Origin: Brotonthovivens ammoniilytica
GTDB lineage: Bacteria; Bacillota; Clostridia; Lachnospirales; Lachnospiraceae
Direction: 5' to 3'
DNA length: 64,000 nt
Assembly: GCF_025566885.1 (NCBI RefSeq)
Contig: NZ_JAOQJQ010000004.1
Coordinates: forward strand, 1 to 64,000
Position numbers and translations under genes: made by a program
Part shown: piece by piece, positions 45,491 through 54,150 of the stretch
Position numbering within the stretch: the stretch's first letter is position 1
How the letters are laid out: every line of letters starts with the position of its first letter
Notes under the pieces: model-generated
The model's database searches: none
Seen by the model: only the letters and a program-made list of their open reading frames with translations
Told to the model about the DNA's origin: nothing

Positions 45491-46783
45491 TTACTCTGAC
45501 ACATCCTCATCCGGCTGATTTGTTTCCGGCGGCTTATTGTCAGCTGCATCATCTTCCTTAAGCTCCACAGTCACCTTCACTGTACCCACAATTTTATAAT
45601 TACCGGACATCTTTACCGTTATCTCATGTGTTCCGCTTTTCAGACCTGACAAATCCGCCGTCCCCACAAGGTCCGCCTCTGATATGTCTTTTAACTCTGA
45701 AGCATATCCTTCGATTTCTACCGGAACAGTATCTGTTTTTAACGTGGCTGAAAAACCCTCCGGAACATTCTGTAATGTAATGTTCCCGGCGGGGACTTTA
45801 TAAGTACTGGTTTTTACGCCTTCAATACTTACAGTCACTTCCGTTTCTGCATTCTGATCAGCAGCAAGACTTACACCTTCCGGCAGGTAATCAGACAGAT
45901 TAATTATTTTTACAAGATCATCTTTCTGACCCGAAACATTCAACACATCTCCACTGATAAGAATGGTATCCAGTCCTTCCACAGCTTCCGGTGCTCCCTG
46001 AACAATTATTTTTTCAATGCTTCCGCTGATACCGGTTACCCGGCACCCTTCCGCCGGTGTCCCGTTGCTTTCATATTTAACCGGAACTGTTTTCTTTTGT
46101 AAAACCCCTACCGAAATCTGAACCGTTTTATGATCCATCGTCAGCCGGTCCTGGGAAACTGCCTTCCCCTTTTCATCATATAAAACGATATCTGTATTTT
46201 CCACTGCATCAGTTTTCACAGAACTGATATCTATATGCGCCTCTGCTGTGGATATACTGTTTACAACAGACTCCGGTCCCGTGACTTTTACCTGTTCTGG
46301 TGAAACGGTCAGATCTCCTACCGAATAGCCATCTGTCATGGCTCCATCTGCACTGGTCTGTATATCAAATGTCCTGGAAACGATATTTTCCACATTGATC
46401 TCTACATACTGGGATTTCTTTGTAATGGTCAGCTGATTTGCATATTTCTGCGCCGTTATGGTAACCGGGATTTCAGACATATTAACAATATCCCGCATAT
46501 TGGCAGTGGCCGTAAAATCGGAATTTGTTACCCGCTCAATTACAGACCGCTTAGCCGTTACCGTAAAGGTAATTGTATCTGAGTGATTTAAAACCTCATA
46601 CGTCTTTCCCATATCGGTCAGATAGGATTCATTTTCAATTGTAACAGGAACGGTAAATACCCTGGTTCTTTCGGGATCTTCCACATTTACAATTACAAGC
46701 CAGAATACCACCGCCACAACCACAGCCAAACATTTGAGGCCGAAATTATTAGTTATGATTTTTGCTATCTTTTGCAGCATCAT
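45491..46783 (-). CDS. cdaR: CdaA regulator CdaR (YbbR-domain protein)
   Basis: A 430-aa extracytoplasmic regulator of the diadenylate cyclase. One N-terminal transmembrane helix (about 14-31) is followed by four YbbR repeats, seen as recurring VPVxxE/N... and hxxxxxVxVxG patterns. An acidic tail (DAADNKPPETNQPDEDVSE) ends the protein. The start overlaps cdaA by 35 nt, the usual cdaA-cdaR arrangement. Confidence 0.9.
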   Translation of the reverse strand: MMLQKIAKIITNNFGLKCLAVVVAVVFWLVIVNVEDPERTRVFTVPVTIENESYLTDMGKTYEVLNHSDTITFTVTAKRSVIERVTNSDFTATANMRDIVNMSEIPVTITAQKYANQLTITKKSQYVEINVENIVSRTFDIQTSADGAMTDGYSVGDLTVSPEQVKVTGPESVVNSISTAEAHIDISSVKTDAVENTDIVLYDEKGKAVSQDRLTMDHKTVQISVGVLQKKTVPVKYESNGTPAEGCRVTGISGSIEKIIVQGAPEAVEGLDTILISGDVLNVSGQKDDLVKIINLSDYLPEGVSLAADQNAETEVTVSIEGVKTSTYKVPAGNITLQNVPEGFSATLKTDTVPVEIEGYASELKDISEADLVGTADLSGLKSGTHEITVKMSGNYKIVGTVKVTVELKEDDAADNKPPETNQPDEDVSE

Positions 46784-47654
46784 TCAGCCTCCTTTTCAGT
46801 TTTCCTACAATTGTGCCTTCATTCACACCGGATGCTGCCATATGATTCAGCTTTTCTTTCAGAAACTCAGCATCCACATTTCTGTGAAGTACACCCTCTA
46901 CAGCCAGTGATACATATCCGGTTTCTTCTGATACAATAATAGTCAGAGAATCACTGACTTCACTGACTCCTACCGCAGCGCGGTGTCTGGTCCCAAGATC
47001 TTTGCTCAGCCGCATATTATCAGACAGCGGCAGGTAGCAGGTGGCAGAAACCACTCTGTTGCCTCTTACTATAATGGCCCCGTCGTGAAGGGGAGTATTA
47101 TGTTCAAATATATTAATTAAAAGCTGGCTGGAAACAAGAGAATCCAGCTCAATACCGGTTCTGATAAATTCATTTAAGGGTGTTCCTCTTTCTATAACAA
47201 TCAGCGCTCCGGTTTTTACTTTTCCCATTTCAAAACTTGCTTTTACAATCTCATTGGTTGTTTTTTCATTAAATTCGTCGCGCTCCTCTTTTTGAAAATT
47301 CAAATTAAATATGGAGGCAAATATATTTTTTCTTCCCAGCTGCTCAAGGGCATGGCGCAGCTCAGGCTGGAATATGACAACCAAAGCAATAGCGGCTATA
47401 CTAAACAGCTTGCTTGCCAGCCACAAAATGGTATTCATCTGGAAAATAGCTGCAATTAACAGGAAAATCAAAATGACGAGAATCCCCTTAAACAGCACCC
47501 ATGCTCTGGTATTTTTTACCCATACCAGAAAGTGATATAGCAAAAATGCAATAATAATAATTTCGACTACATCTGTTTTCGACACATGAGGCATATTAAA
47601 CCAGTACAGATACCGGTCTGTCAATGCATAAATCGGCGCTATCAATTCTCTCAT
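46749..47654 (-). CDS. cdaA: Diadenylate cyclase CdaA
   Basis: A 301-aa membrane enzyme that makes the second messenger c-di-AMP from two ATP. Three transmembrane helices (about 28-95) precede the DAC domain with the catalytic DGA (191-193) and RHR (223-225) motifs. c-di-AMP controls potassium and cell-wall homeostasis in Firmicutes. glmM, its usual operon partner, lies instead at 16259-17629. Confidence 0.95.
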   Translation of the reverse strand: MRELIAPIYALTDRYLYWFNMPHVSKTDVVEIIIIAFLLYHFLVWVKNTRAWVLFKGILVILIFLLIAAIFQMNTILWLASKLFSIAAIALVVIFQPELRHALEQLGRKNIFASIFNLNFQKEERDEFNEKTTNEIVKASFEMGKVKTGALIVIERGTPLNEFIRTGIELDSLVSSQLLINIFEHNTPLHDGAIIVRGNRVVSATCYLPLSDNMRLSKDLGTRHRAAVGVSEVSDSLTIIVSEETGYVSLAVEGVLHRNVDAEFLKEKLNHMAASGVNEGTIVGKLKRRLNDAAKDSKNHN

Positions 47655-47687
47655 TTTCTCACTTCCCTTCCTTAATTTTATAAATTC

Positions 47688-48767
47688 TTAATGATCCAGC
47701 CACTCCTCTTCTGTGTCAAACTCTTCAAAAGTACGCCGTCTCAATTCATCATCATATTGATTTTGACTATGGTCATCATCCAATGTTTTTCTCTCAGTCT
47801 CTCTCATGTCCTGCTGCAGAGGACCGCCGCCATCCTGACTGCTGATCTGCCAGACCTTTTTATCCTCCACTGCGATCTTAGATTTTGGAACGGCCTTCAC
47901 ATAGTAATAGTATTCATCATCTTCAAACTGAACATTCTCAACTCTGGAATAATCCAGACTATGGGTCATAAATTGGACAACAAACGCAATCAATAAAGAT
48001 ATCACGCATCCGATAAATACCCACAAAAGCTGTCCGGCTCTGCCAAGAAAAATCTCTCCGCCGCCTACAATCACCAGCTGAACTACAATTCCCACAATTG
48101 TTGCAACCGTCCAGGCATGGTCTACTTTCAATTTCCGGATAAAATACACGGTTACTGCCGCTGCAACAAATGCAGCCATAAACAAAAACATTTCCTTATT
48201 GACAAATATCTGGTTTACCGCCAGCGTATATTTGGAAACGCCATTAGCCCCCTCTTCAAAAGAGCGGAACAGCATTTCATTTTCCCTGACATTTTTCACA
48301 AGAAAATATACCATAGAGCCGCAGACTACCGATATTACATTATAGGGCTTTCCCATTAGTCCCACTGCCACCGGCATAATATACGGAAAATGCAGAAAAC
48401 TAAGCATGGAAGTCATGGCCACATGATAGCCAATTTTTTTCGTAAAACGAAAATAAAGGCAGAACATTAACACAAAAAGCAGTAACGTAATCAGACACAA
48501 TTCCATGGCCAGAGCATAAAAGTGAAGAAGTATCAGCACCGCGCCTGCAGCAATTAAAACACCTGATGGTGTAAATGCACATAATACCGCAAGACCAAGT
48601 ACAATCAGCATATTGTCCGCCTGGCTCATATAGCCCACCGTATTATTAATGAGCAGAAACGCAAAAAAAGCAATCACGAATTTGACTGCCGGCTTTACCA
48701 GTTTCTCCCTTTTCTGCATAAACAAAAAGAACTTTTCTCTTAATTCCAATAAAAATGAAGTTGTCAT
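47688..48767 (-). CDS. Polytopic membrane protein, unknown function
   Basis: A 359-aa protein with about eight hydrophobic segments and a charged cytosolic C-terminal tail of about 85 residues rich in Asp, Glu and Arg. The ATG at 48767 follows AAGGA; the frame to 48800 lacks a ribosome-binding site and would overlap the gene before it. It is 33 bp before cdaA and likely co-transcribed, so a role in c-di-AMP or envelope homeostasis is plausible. I do not recognise a family. Confidence 0.78.
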   Translation of the reverse strand: MTTSFLLELREKFFLFMQKREKLVKPAVKFVIAFFAFLLINNTVGYMSQADNMLIVLGLAVLCAFTPSGVLIAAGAVLILLHFYALAMELCLITLLLFVLMFCLYFRFTKKIGYHVAMTSMLSFLHFPYIMPVAVGLMGKPYNVISVVCGSMVYFLVKNVRENEMLFRSFEEGANGVSKYTLAVNQIFVNKEMFLFMAAFVAAAVTVYFIRKLKVDHAWTVATIVGIVVQLVIVGGGEIFLGRAGQLLWVFIGCVISLLIAFVVQFMTHSLDYSRVENVQFEDDEYYYYVKAVPKSKIAVEDKKVWQISSQDGGGPLQQDMRETERKTLDDDHSQNQYDDELRRRTFEEFDTEEEWLDH

Positions 48768-48774
48768 TATTCTC

Positions 48775-49185
48775 TCAATCCTTAACTGTAGTATCTTCAT
48801 CTGCTGAATACGAACGGCATACTCTTCTCAGCCGGCGCAGATATGCCTTTGAATGCCGCCTGCATGTATCATACTGTCTGCGTGCCACAAAAAAAGAGCA
48901 CACCATATATGCAGCCAGGAACACAAAATATATAATCAGCACCCAGAAGCCAATTGAAGTAATGGTATCCATGCTGTCAATATCCGCCAGAAAATCTTCT
49001 GCTTTCGCAATCCAGAACACCAGCATAATGCCATACGCAATTGTTCCAAAAATAAAAGCTTTTACAAGCTGAAGCGCAACATAGTCTTTTTTTCTGTATG
49101 TGCTCATCTGTATTTCCATTTCACCGTCTCCGTCTTCATATGCCGCCATTCGGGTCATATCACGGACTTTTTCCTGATTTATCAT
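48775..49185 (-). CDS. Two-helix membrane protein, unknown function
   Basis: A 136-aa protein with two hydrophobic segments (about 43-63 and 80-103) and a basic C-terminal tail with paired arginines (RRHSKAYLRRLRRVCR). The ATG at 49185 has AGGTG six nucleotides upstream. It is 7 bp before the polytopic membrane protein and begins the run that leads to cdaA. No family was recognised. Confidence 0.75.
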   Translation of the reverse strand: MINQEKVRDMTRMAAYEDGDGEMEIQMSTYRKKDYVALQLVKAFIFGTIAYGIMLVFWIAKAEDFLADIDSMDTITSIGFWVLIIYFVFLAAYMVCSFFVARRQYDTCRRHSKAYLRRLRRVCRSYSADEDTTVKD

Positions 49186-49254
49186 ACAATTCACCTATTT
49201 TATTCAATTTACAGCATTTTTATTATAGCATAGAACCCAGACGATGCAAAGCCC

Positions 49255-49986
49255 TTATCCTCCAATTGCAATGCTGACCATATACACACGCCTGGCTCCC
49301 GCAGCTTTCAACACTTTTGCTGCCGCATCAGCCGTGGCGCCGGTTGTATAAATATCATCCGTAAGCAGTATCGTTTTTCCTCTGACACTCTCACTAAAGC
49401 ATGCAAAAGCTCCTGCTAGATTTTTTCTCCTCTCCGCTGCTGATAATTCCTTCTGGGGGCTGGTATTTTTTACTCTCACAAGTCCTGAAGAAAGTACAGG
49501 AACAGACAAATTCCTAGAAAGAACCCGGGCTAGAACTTCCGCCTGATTATATCCCCGCTTCCGTTTTTTCTTTTTATAAAGAGGAATCGGTATCAGGTAA
49601 TCTATCCCGCAGCGGCGAATCCATGTTTCCAGCTGTTTACAAATTTCACTGCCATAGAAAAATGCATAGGAACGTTTATTCCCGTATTTAAACCGATACA
49701 GAGAACTGCGCACCTCTCCCTGATAGGAGAAAAGACTCCGGCCTGCATCAAATTCATGTCTTCTCCTGATGCAGTCACTGCAGTATTCTTCCTCCTGGGA
49801 AACCAGAGGTTTCCCGCATTTCATACAATAACTGCCCGCAATATAAATCAGTTTCTTTTTACACTCCGGACAAATATATTCAGATATTTTTTTGCTGTCC
49901 GGAATTTGATCACAAACAGGGCACCGATAAGGGTATAAAAGCTGCAGCGCATGATCTGCCAGACAATATAACTTTATTTGTTTCAT
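49255..49986 (-). CDS. comFC: ComF-family phosphoribosyltransferase-like protein
   Basis: A 243-aa protein. N-terminal CxxC pairs (CPVC, CPEC, CMKC, CSDC) form a zinc domain, followed by FKYGNKRSYAFFYG and a PRTase domain with ILLTDDIYTTGAT. ComF proteins work in DNA uptake during competence and possibly in other DNA-processing roles. No comFA was seen. A 10-bp hairpin ends exactly at its start codon. Confidence 0.9.
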   Translation of the reverse strand: MKQIKLYCLADHALQLLYPYRCPVCDQIPDSKKISEYICPECKKKLIYIAGSYCMKCGKPLVSQEEEYCSDCIRRRHEFDAGRSLFSYQGEVRSSLYRFKYGNKRSYAFFYGSEICKQLETWIRRCGIDYLIPIPLYKKKKRKRGYNQAEVLARVLSRNLSVPVLSSGLVRVKNTSPQKELSAAERRKNLAGAFACFSESVRGKTILLTDDIYTTGATADAAAKVLKAAGARRVYMVSIAIGG

Positions 49987-50011
49987 ATTTCCTGTACCTT
50001 TTACAGGAAAT
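49987..50011 (-). promoter_or_regulatory. Hairpin directly abutting the comF start codon
   Basis: On the minus strand ATTTCCTGTA-aaagg-TACAGGAAAT is immediately followed by ATG. The loop AAAGG is the best Shine-Dalgarno candidate, and the 3' arm contains AGGA, so the fold would control ribosome access. Confidence 0.6.
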
Positions 50012-50074
50012 CAACTCTTTTAAAAGAATAACAGGTGTTTGTGGCTTTTTTCTTTCCCTTTTCTAAAATGTTTC

Positions 50075-52279
50075 TTAAATCTGACTCTGCAGCTGTTCCT
50101 TCAAACCGCTGTAACGTTTCTGTTCGCTTACATTAAAGGCCATTTCCTGAAATGCTGTATCATCACCTACCAGTGTCACACATTTTTTGGCACGGGTTAC
50201 CGCAGTATATAACAGATTGCGGTTCATCAGCATCCTAGGACCGCCAAGCAGCGGAATCACTACCGCGGGATACTCGCTCCCCTGAGATTTGTGTACTGTA
50301 ATTGCATAAGCCAGATCCAGTTCATCTAACTGCTTAAATGGATAATCTACCATCCTGCCCTCTTCAAATTCTACTGTCATAGTTTCAGAAAACCCATTAA
50401 TCTCTCTTACGATTCCCATATCCCCGTTAAACACACCCATTCCTTTGTCAACAGGGATCCCATACTTACTGCGTATCTCCCACTCAATCTGATAATTGTT
50501 TTTTGTCTGCATGATCTTATCGCCTTCCCGAAAAATCATCTGGCCATGCTCCCGCTCAGCTTTGTCCGGTGCCTTTGGATTTAAATACTGCTGCAAAATT
50601 CCATTAAGGCGTTCCACCCCCAGCAGTCCCTTTCTCATGGGTGTTAAAATCTGTATATCAAAGGGCTGTGCATCTACATATTTAGGAAGCTTCTGCTTAA
50701 TCAGCTGAATGCAGACACTAATAATTACATCAGCATCGTACCGTTTCAGAAAAAAGAAATCTCTGCTTTTATTATCCAGCACCACTTCCTCACCACGATT
50801 AATTTTATGAGCATTCACCACAATATCACTCTTTGATGCCTGCCTGAAAATCCTGGTCAGCCTCACTACACTGCAGGCCTTTGAATCAATAATATCTTTT
50901 AACACACTTCCCGGCCCCACGCTGGGCAGCTGGTTGGCATCTCCCACCAAAATCAGACGTGTTCCATACATAACAGCCTTTAACAAAGAATGCATCAATG
51001 TAATATCCACCATAGACATTTCATCAATAATTACCACATCCGTCTCCAGAGGATTTTTTTCATTTTTTTCAAATCCCGCACTTCCTTCCATACCGCCGTT
51101 AAGCTCCAGCATCCGGTGTATGGTTCTTGCCTCAAACCCGGTAGTTTCACTCATCCGCTTTGCCGCCCTTCCAGTAGGCGCCGCCAGAAAGATATCCATC
51201 CCCTCCGACTCAAAATAGCGGATAATTGTATTGATGGTGGTGGTCTTACCGGTACCGGGCCCACCGGTAATTACCAGCAGTCCGTTTCTTACAGCTTCCT
51301 TTACCGCAGACATCTGCATATCATCCAGCTGCATATTTGTTGATTTTTCAATTTTATGTACCCGCTGTTCAATAGGGGCATCAGCCACATCATAGGTTAC
51401 ATTGAGAGCTTTCAGCATAGTAGCTGTATTAACTTCCATATAATAATAAGACGCGGCATAAATAAACACATCATCCCGCATTTCTTTTAACATCAGCTTC
51501 CGCTCAATGGACATATCCATATAATGTTTTTCTATAAATTCAGGAGCCACTTCCAGGATATCACTGGTTCTCTTTGTCAGTATTCCCTGAGGCAGACAGG
51601 TATGCCCCTCACCGGCAGCCTGCTGCAAAACATAAAGAATACCGCTTCGAATCCGGAAATCCGAATCTGTATGAATTCCTACTCTCCTTGCAATCTCATC
51701 GGCAATTTTAAAGCCCACGCCGCTCATATCATCTGCCAGCTTATATGGATTTTCCTGGATTATCCGGTAAACATCCAGCCCGTATGTCTGATATATTTTC
51801 ACAGCCAGAGTCAATGAAATACCATATTTCTGCAGAAATATCATTGCCTGGCGAAGCTCTCTTTTTTCCTCTGTCTGTTCTGCAATCTCCCGGGCTTTTC
51901 GTTCACTGATTCCCTTGATTTCCACCAGACGTTCCGGCTCCTGTTCAATAATCCGAAAGGTATCTTCCTTAAATCTGCGGACAATCCTTGAAGCCAGAGC
52001 AGCTCCCACTCCTTTGATTGCTCCGGACCCAAGATACCGTTCTATAGAAACCACATCCTCCGGCGCCTTGGTCTGAAACTCAGTGACCTTAAACTGTTCC
52101 CCGTAAGTAGGGTGGGATTGAAATTCTCCTTTTGCTTCTATAGTTTCGCCTTCACTGATCACATGAAAAATTCCTGTGCACGGGATTTCCTCACCATCAC
52201 TGATCAGATTTAACACCGTATAACCGTTATCCTCATTCCGATACACAATATGCTCTACATACCCTGTAATAGTCTCCAT
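50075..52279 (-). CDS. recD2: RecD2-type ATP-dependent DNA helicase
   Basis: A 734-aa SF1B helicase. An N-terminal OB-like part (ITGYVEHIVYRNEDNGYTVL) and helix-hairpin-helix region precede the motor: Walker A GGPGTGKTTTINT near residue 340, Walker B DVVIIDEMSMVD, and LAYAITVHKSQGSEYPAVVIPL at motif V/VI. RecD2 acts outside RecBCD in repair and recombination. Length is typical. Confidence 0.94.
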   Translation of the reverse strand: METITGYVEHIVYRNEDNGYTVLNLISDGEEIPCTGIFHVISEGETIEAKGEFQSHPTYGEQFKVTEFQTKAPEDVVSIERYLGSGAIKGVGAALASRIVRRFKEDTFRIIEQEPERLVEIKGISERKAREIAEQTEEKRELRQAMIFLQKYGISLTLAVKIYQTYGLDVYRIIQENPYKLADDMSGVGFKIADEIARRVGIHTDSDFRIRSGILYVLQQAAGEGHTCLPQGILTKRTSDILEVAPEFIEKHYMDMSIERKLMLKEMRDDVFIYAASYYYMEVNTATMLKALNVTYDVADAPIEQRVHKIEKSTNMQLDDMQMSAVKEAVRNGLLVITGGPGTGKTTTINTIIRYFESEGMDIFLAAPTGRAAKRMSETTGFEARTIHRMLELNGGMEGSAGFEKNEKNPLETDVVIIDEMSMVDITLMHSLLKAVMYGTRLILVGDANQLPSVGPGSVLKDIIDSKACSVVRLTRIFRQASKSDIVVNAHKINRGEEVVLDNKSRDFFFLKRYDADVIISVCIQLIKQKLPKYVDAQPFDIQILTPMRKGLLGVERLNGILQQYLNPKAPDKAEREHGQMIFREGDKIMQTKNNYQIEWEIRSKYGIPVDKGMGVFNGDMGIVREINGFSETMTVEFEEGRMVDYPFKQLDELDLAYAITVHKSQGSEYPAVVIPLLGGPRMLMNRNLLYTAVTRAKKCVTLVGDDTAFQEMAFNVSEQKRYSGLKEQLQSQI

Positions 52280-52331
52280 TTACTCACAATCCTCTTTTTA
52301 TGCAGAAAATAAAAAAGAATGTGCAAAGCAC

Positions 52332-52464
52332 ATTCTCCGCCTGCGGCGGGTCGCTTTTGCGACATGACTCCATTCCGCCGCAGTGCGCTCATCAGCGGAG
52401 CGTTTTTGCTCTATAAGAATCGGTACTTTTCAGCTTTATCACAACACAGTATTTCCTATAGAGC
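52332..52464 (-). repeat. Dispersed palindromic repeat, copy B
   Basis: 133 bp, about 80% or more identical by eye to 18612-18747, in the same orientation. It starts with GCTCTATAGG right after the T-tract of the mreB terminator and ends in CGCCGCAGGCGGAGAAT. Confidence 0.85.
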
Positions 52465-52471
52465 AAAGAAA

Positions 52472-52496
52472 AGGGACGCTGCCAAAGCATGTCCCT
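52472..52496 (-). terminator. Terminator of the MreB-family gene
   Basis: AGGGAC (52472-52477) pairs with GTCCCT (52491-52496); the minus strand continues TTTCTTTGC after the stem. Confidence 0.7.
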
Positions 52497-52512
52497 CTCT
52501 CAAACTTATGTT

Positions 52513-53505
52513 TTATTCGTCTCTTTTTCCAGCAAGAAATTCTACATATTTACCGGTTCCGATTGCCACGCAGGTCATAGGATCCTCTGCTGTCATCGTA
52601 TTGATTCCTGTATTAGCTTCCAGAAGTTCCTCAAGCCCCCGCAGCAGTGCCCCGCCTCCAGTCAGCACAATCCCCCGGTCAGCCACATCCGCAGCCAGCT
52701 CCGGTGGTGTCTTCTCTAAAACACTGTGAACCGCCTCAACAATCTGCATAGTAGCTTCACGAAGGGCTTCTTCCGTTTCCTCAGAGGAAACAGTTACCGT
52801 TTTTGGAAGACCCGTTACAAGATTTCTTCCCCGCACATCCAGTGTCATCGGCTCCGGCAGGGGATAACAGGTTCCTATTTTAATCTTAATATCTTCTGCT
52901 GTTCTCTCACCAATTAGAAGATTATGTTTCTTTCTCATATAGCGGACAATGGCTTCATCAAAATCATCCCCCGCAATTTTAATAGAAGTACTGACTACAG
53001 TGCCTCCAAGAGAAATGACAGCAATATCAGCAGTTCCGCCTCCAATATCTACAATCATATTTCCACATGGTCTTGCAATATCAATTCCCGCTCCGATCGC
53101 TGCCGCAATTGGTTCCTCGATGATTTTCACATCTCTGGCCCCCGCCTGATATGTTGCATCCTCTACCGCTTTCTTCTCTACTTCTGTTACACCGCTTGGC
53201 ACGCAAACGCTGATTAACGGCTTGCGAAAGCTTTTCTTTCCCACTGCCTTCTGAATAAAATACTTCATCATTTTCTCTGTAACTGTATAATCAGAGATTA
53301 CGCCCTGGCGCAGAGGTCTGACCGCAACAATGTTGCCGGGAGTCCGCCCCAGCATCAAACGCGCCTCTTCCCCAATTGCTTTAATTTTATTTGTATCTCG
53401 GTCAAAGGCAACAACAGACGGCTCTTTTAAAACAACGCCCTTGCCCTTCATATATACTAGAATACTGGCTGTACCTAAATCAATTCCTATATCTGTAGAA
53501 ACCAT
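52513..53505 (-). CDS. mreB: Rod shape-determining protein MreB/Mbl
   Basis: A 330-aa bacterial actin that positions elongation-phase wall synthesis. DIGIDLGTASILVYMKGKG, the phosphate-2 motif IVDIGGGTADIAVISLGG and the adenosine motif GGGALLRGLEELL are present. It is not followed by mreCD, so it could be an Mbl-type paralogue. AAAGGAG lies eight nucleotides before ATG, and it has a strong promoter of its own. Confidence 0.92.
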   Translation of the reverse strand: MVSTDIGIDLGTASILVYMKGKGVVLKEPSVVAFDRDTNKIKAIGEEARLMLGRTPGNIVAVRPLRQGVISDYTVTEKMMKYFIQKAVGKKSFRKPLISVCVPSGVTEVEKKAVEDATYQAGARDVKIIEEPIAAAIGAGIDIARPCGNMIVDIGGGTADIAVISLGGTVVSTSIKIAGDDFDEAIVRYMRKKHNLLIGERTAEDIKIKIGTCYPLPEPMTLDVRGRNLVTGLPKTVTVSSEETEEALREATMQIVEAVHSVLEKTPPELAADVADRGIVLTGGGALLRGLEELLEANTGINTMTAEDPMTCVAIGTGKYVEFLAGKRDE

Positions 53506-53835
53506 TTCTCATACTCCTTTCTATGATCTGAAACAATTCCGTTTCTCTATTATATACAAATAATGCCATTTTTCAAAGGATTTTTTTAAAATTCATGGAA
53601 AAGCTCTTATATTTAATAAATTCTTAATAAAAACGGCTGTTTATTTGGATTCTCTGCCTCTTTCAGATACCGGACAAACAGCAGACTGTCAAGAGTAAAA
53701 CGGATATTCCAAACTCCCGTCAAAGATTAACTGTTTTCTATTATTAACATTTTTCACAAAAAATAACAGACAAAACATATTTTTACAAACTCCTCCATCT
53801 GCTTTCTTATCTCTCACTTTAAAAAGTTTATAGTC
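53506..53835. other. Non-coding region upstream of mreB
   Basis: About 330 bp without a credible gene. Besides the proximal promoter at 53549-53576 it has a second minus-strand promoter candidate (TTGACA 53692-53687, 17 bp, TATCTG 53669-53664), so mreB may have a long alternative leader. Confidence 0.5.
53549..53576 (-). promoter_or_regulatory. Proximal promoter of the MreB-family gene
   Basis: TTGAAA (53576-53571), a 16-bp spacer and TATAAT (53554-53549) on the minus strand. Confidence 0.7.
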
Positions 53836-53880
53836 TTGTCACATTCTTGTCACATTTTTTTCACATTCTTTGTTTATACT
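53836..53880 (+). promoter_or_regulatory. Pho-box-like operator and promoter
   Basis: Three direct repeats with an 11-bp period: TTGTCAC (53836-53842), TTGTCAC (53847-53853) and TTTTCAC (53858-53864). Ten base pairs later comes TATACT (53875-53880). This repeats the layout of PhoB-activated promoters, where 7-bp half-sites spaced by 4 bp replace the -35 and end 10 bp before the -10. Which OmpR/PhoB-family regulator binds is inferred, not shown. Confidence 0.55.
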
Positions 53881-53886
53881 CATAAC

Positions 53887-54009
53887 TGTACTAGCAATTA
53901 GCTAATATAATTTTTCATAACTCATACCTTCCAGGTTTCGGCCTGGGGGGTACTCCCCGACATTTATAAGATTTTGATGTTCATTGTATGAAGGTCAAAA
54001 TCTTTTTTT
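53887..54009 (+). ncRNA. Candidate small RNA downstream of the Pho-box-like promoter
   Basis: From the predicted start near 53887 a transcript of about 120 nt would end at an intrinsic terminator: AGATTTTGA pairs with TCAAAATCT, followed by TTTTTTT ending at 54009. Inside are hairpins CCAGG-tttcgg-CCTGG and GGGG-tact-CCCC. ACCTTC (about 53926) could also pair with GAAGGT just before the terminator arm, giving an alternative fold. No reading frame of note is present. It does not match an RNA family I recognise. Confidence 0.5.
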
Positions 54010-54105
54010 ACTCTATAGGAAATACTGTGTTGTATAAAGCTGAAAAGTACCGATTCCTATAGAACAAAAAAACGCTCCGCTGTGGATCGCACTGCGGCGG
54101 AAAAT
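54010..54105 (+). repeat. Dispersed palindromic repeat, copy C (shorter)
   Basis: A 96-bp copy in the opposite orientation to copies A and B. It starts ACTCTATAGG immediately after the small-RNA terminator T-tract, includes the whole palindrome and CGCTCCGCTGTGGATCGCA, then stops near the uvrA terminator. Confidence 0.82.
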
Positions 54106-54111
54106 ACACAA

Positions 54112-54142
54112 TGCCGGCAGGACAGCAACTGCCCCGCCGGCA
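54112..54142 (-). terminator. Terminator of the uvrB-uvrA operon
   Basis: TGCCGGC (54112-54118) and GCCGGCA (54136-54142) with further GC pairing inside the loop. It is followed on the minus strand by TTGTGTATTTT, a weak T-tract after a very stable stem. Confidence 0.7.
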
Positions 54143-54150
54143 CACTAATA

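Noticed and set aside
53887..54009. 6S RNA, SRP RNA or a known riboswitch
   Set aside because: The stretch is too short, and its hairpins do not match the conserved layouts I know for these classes.
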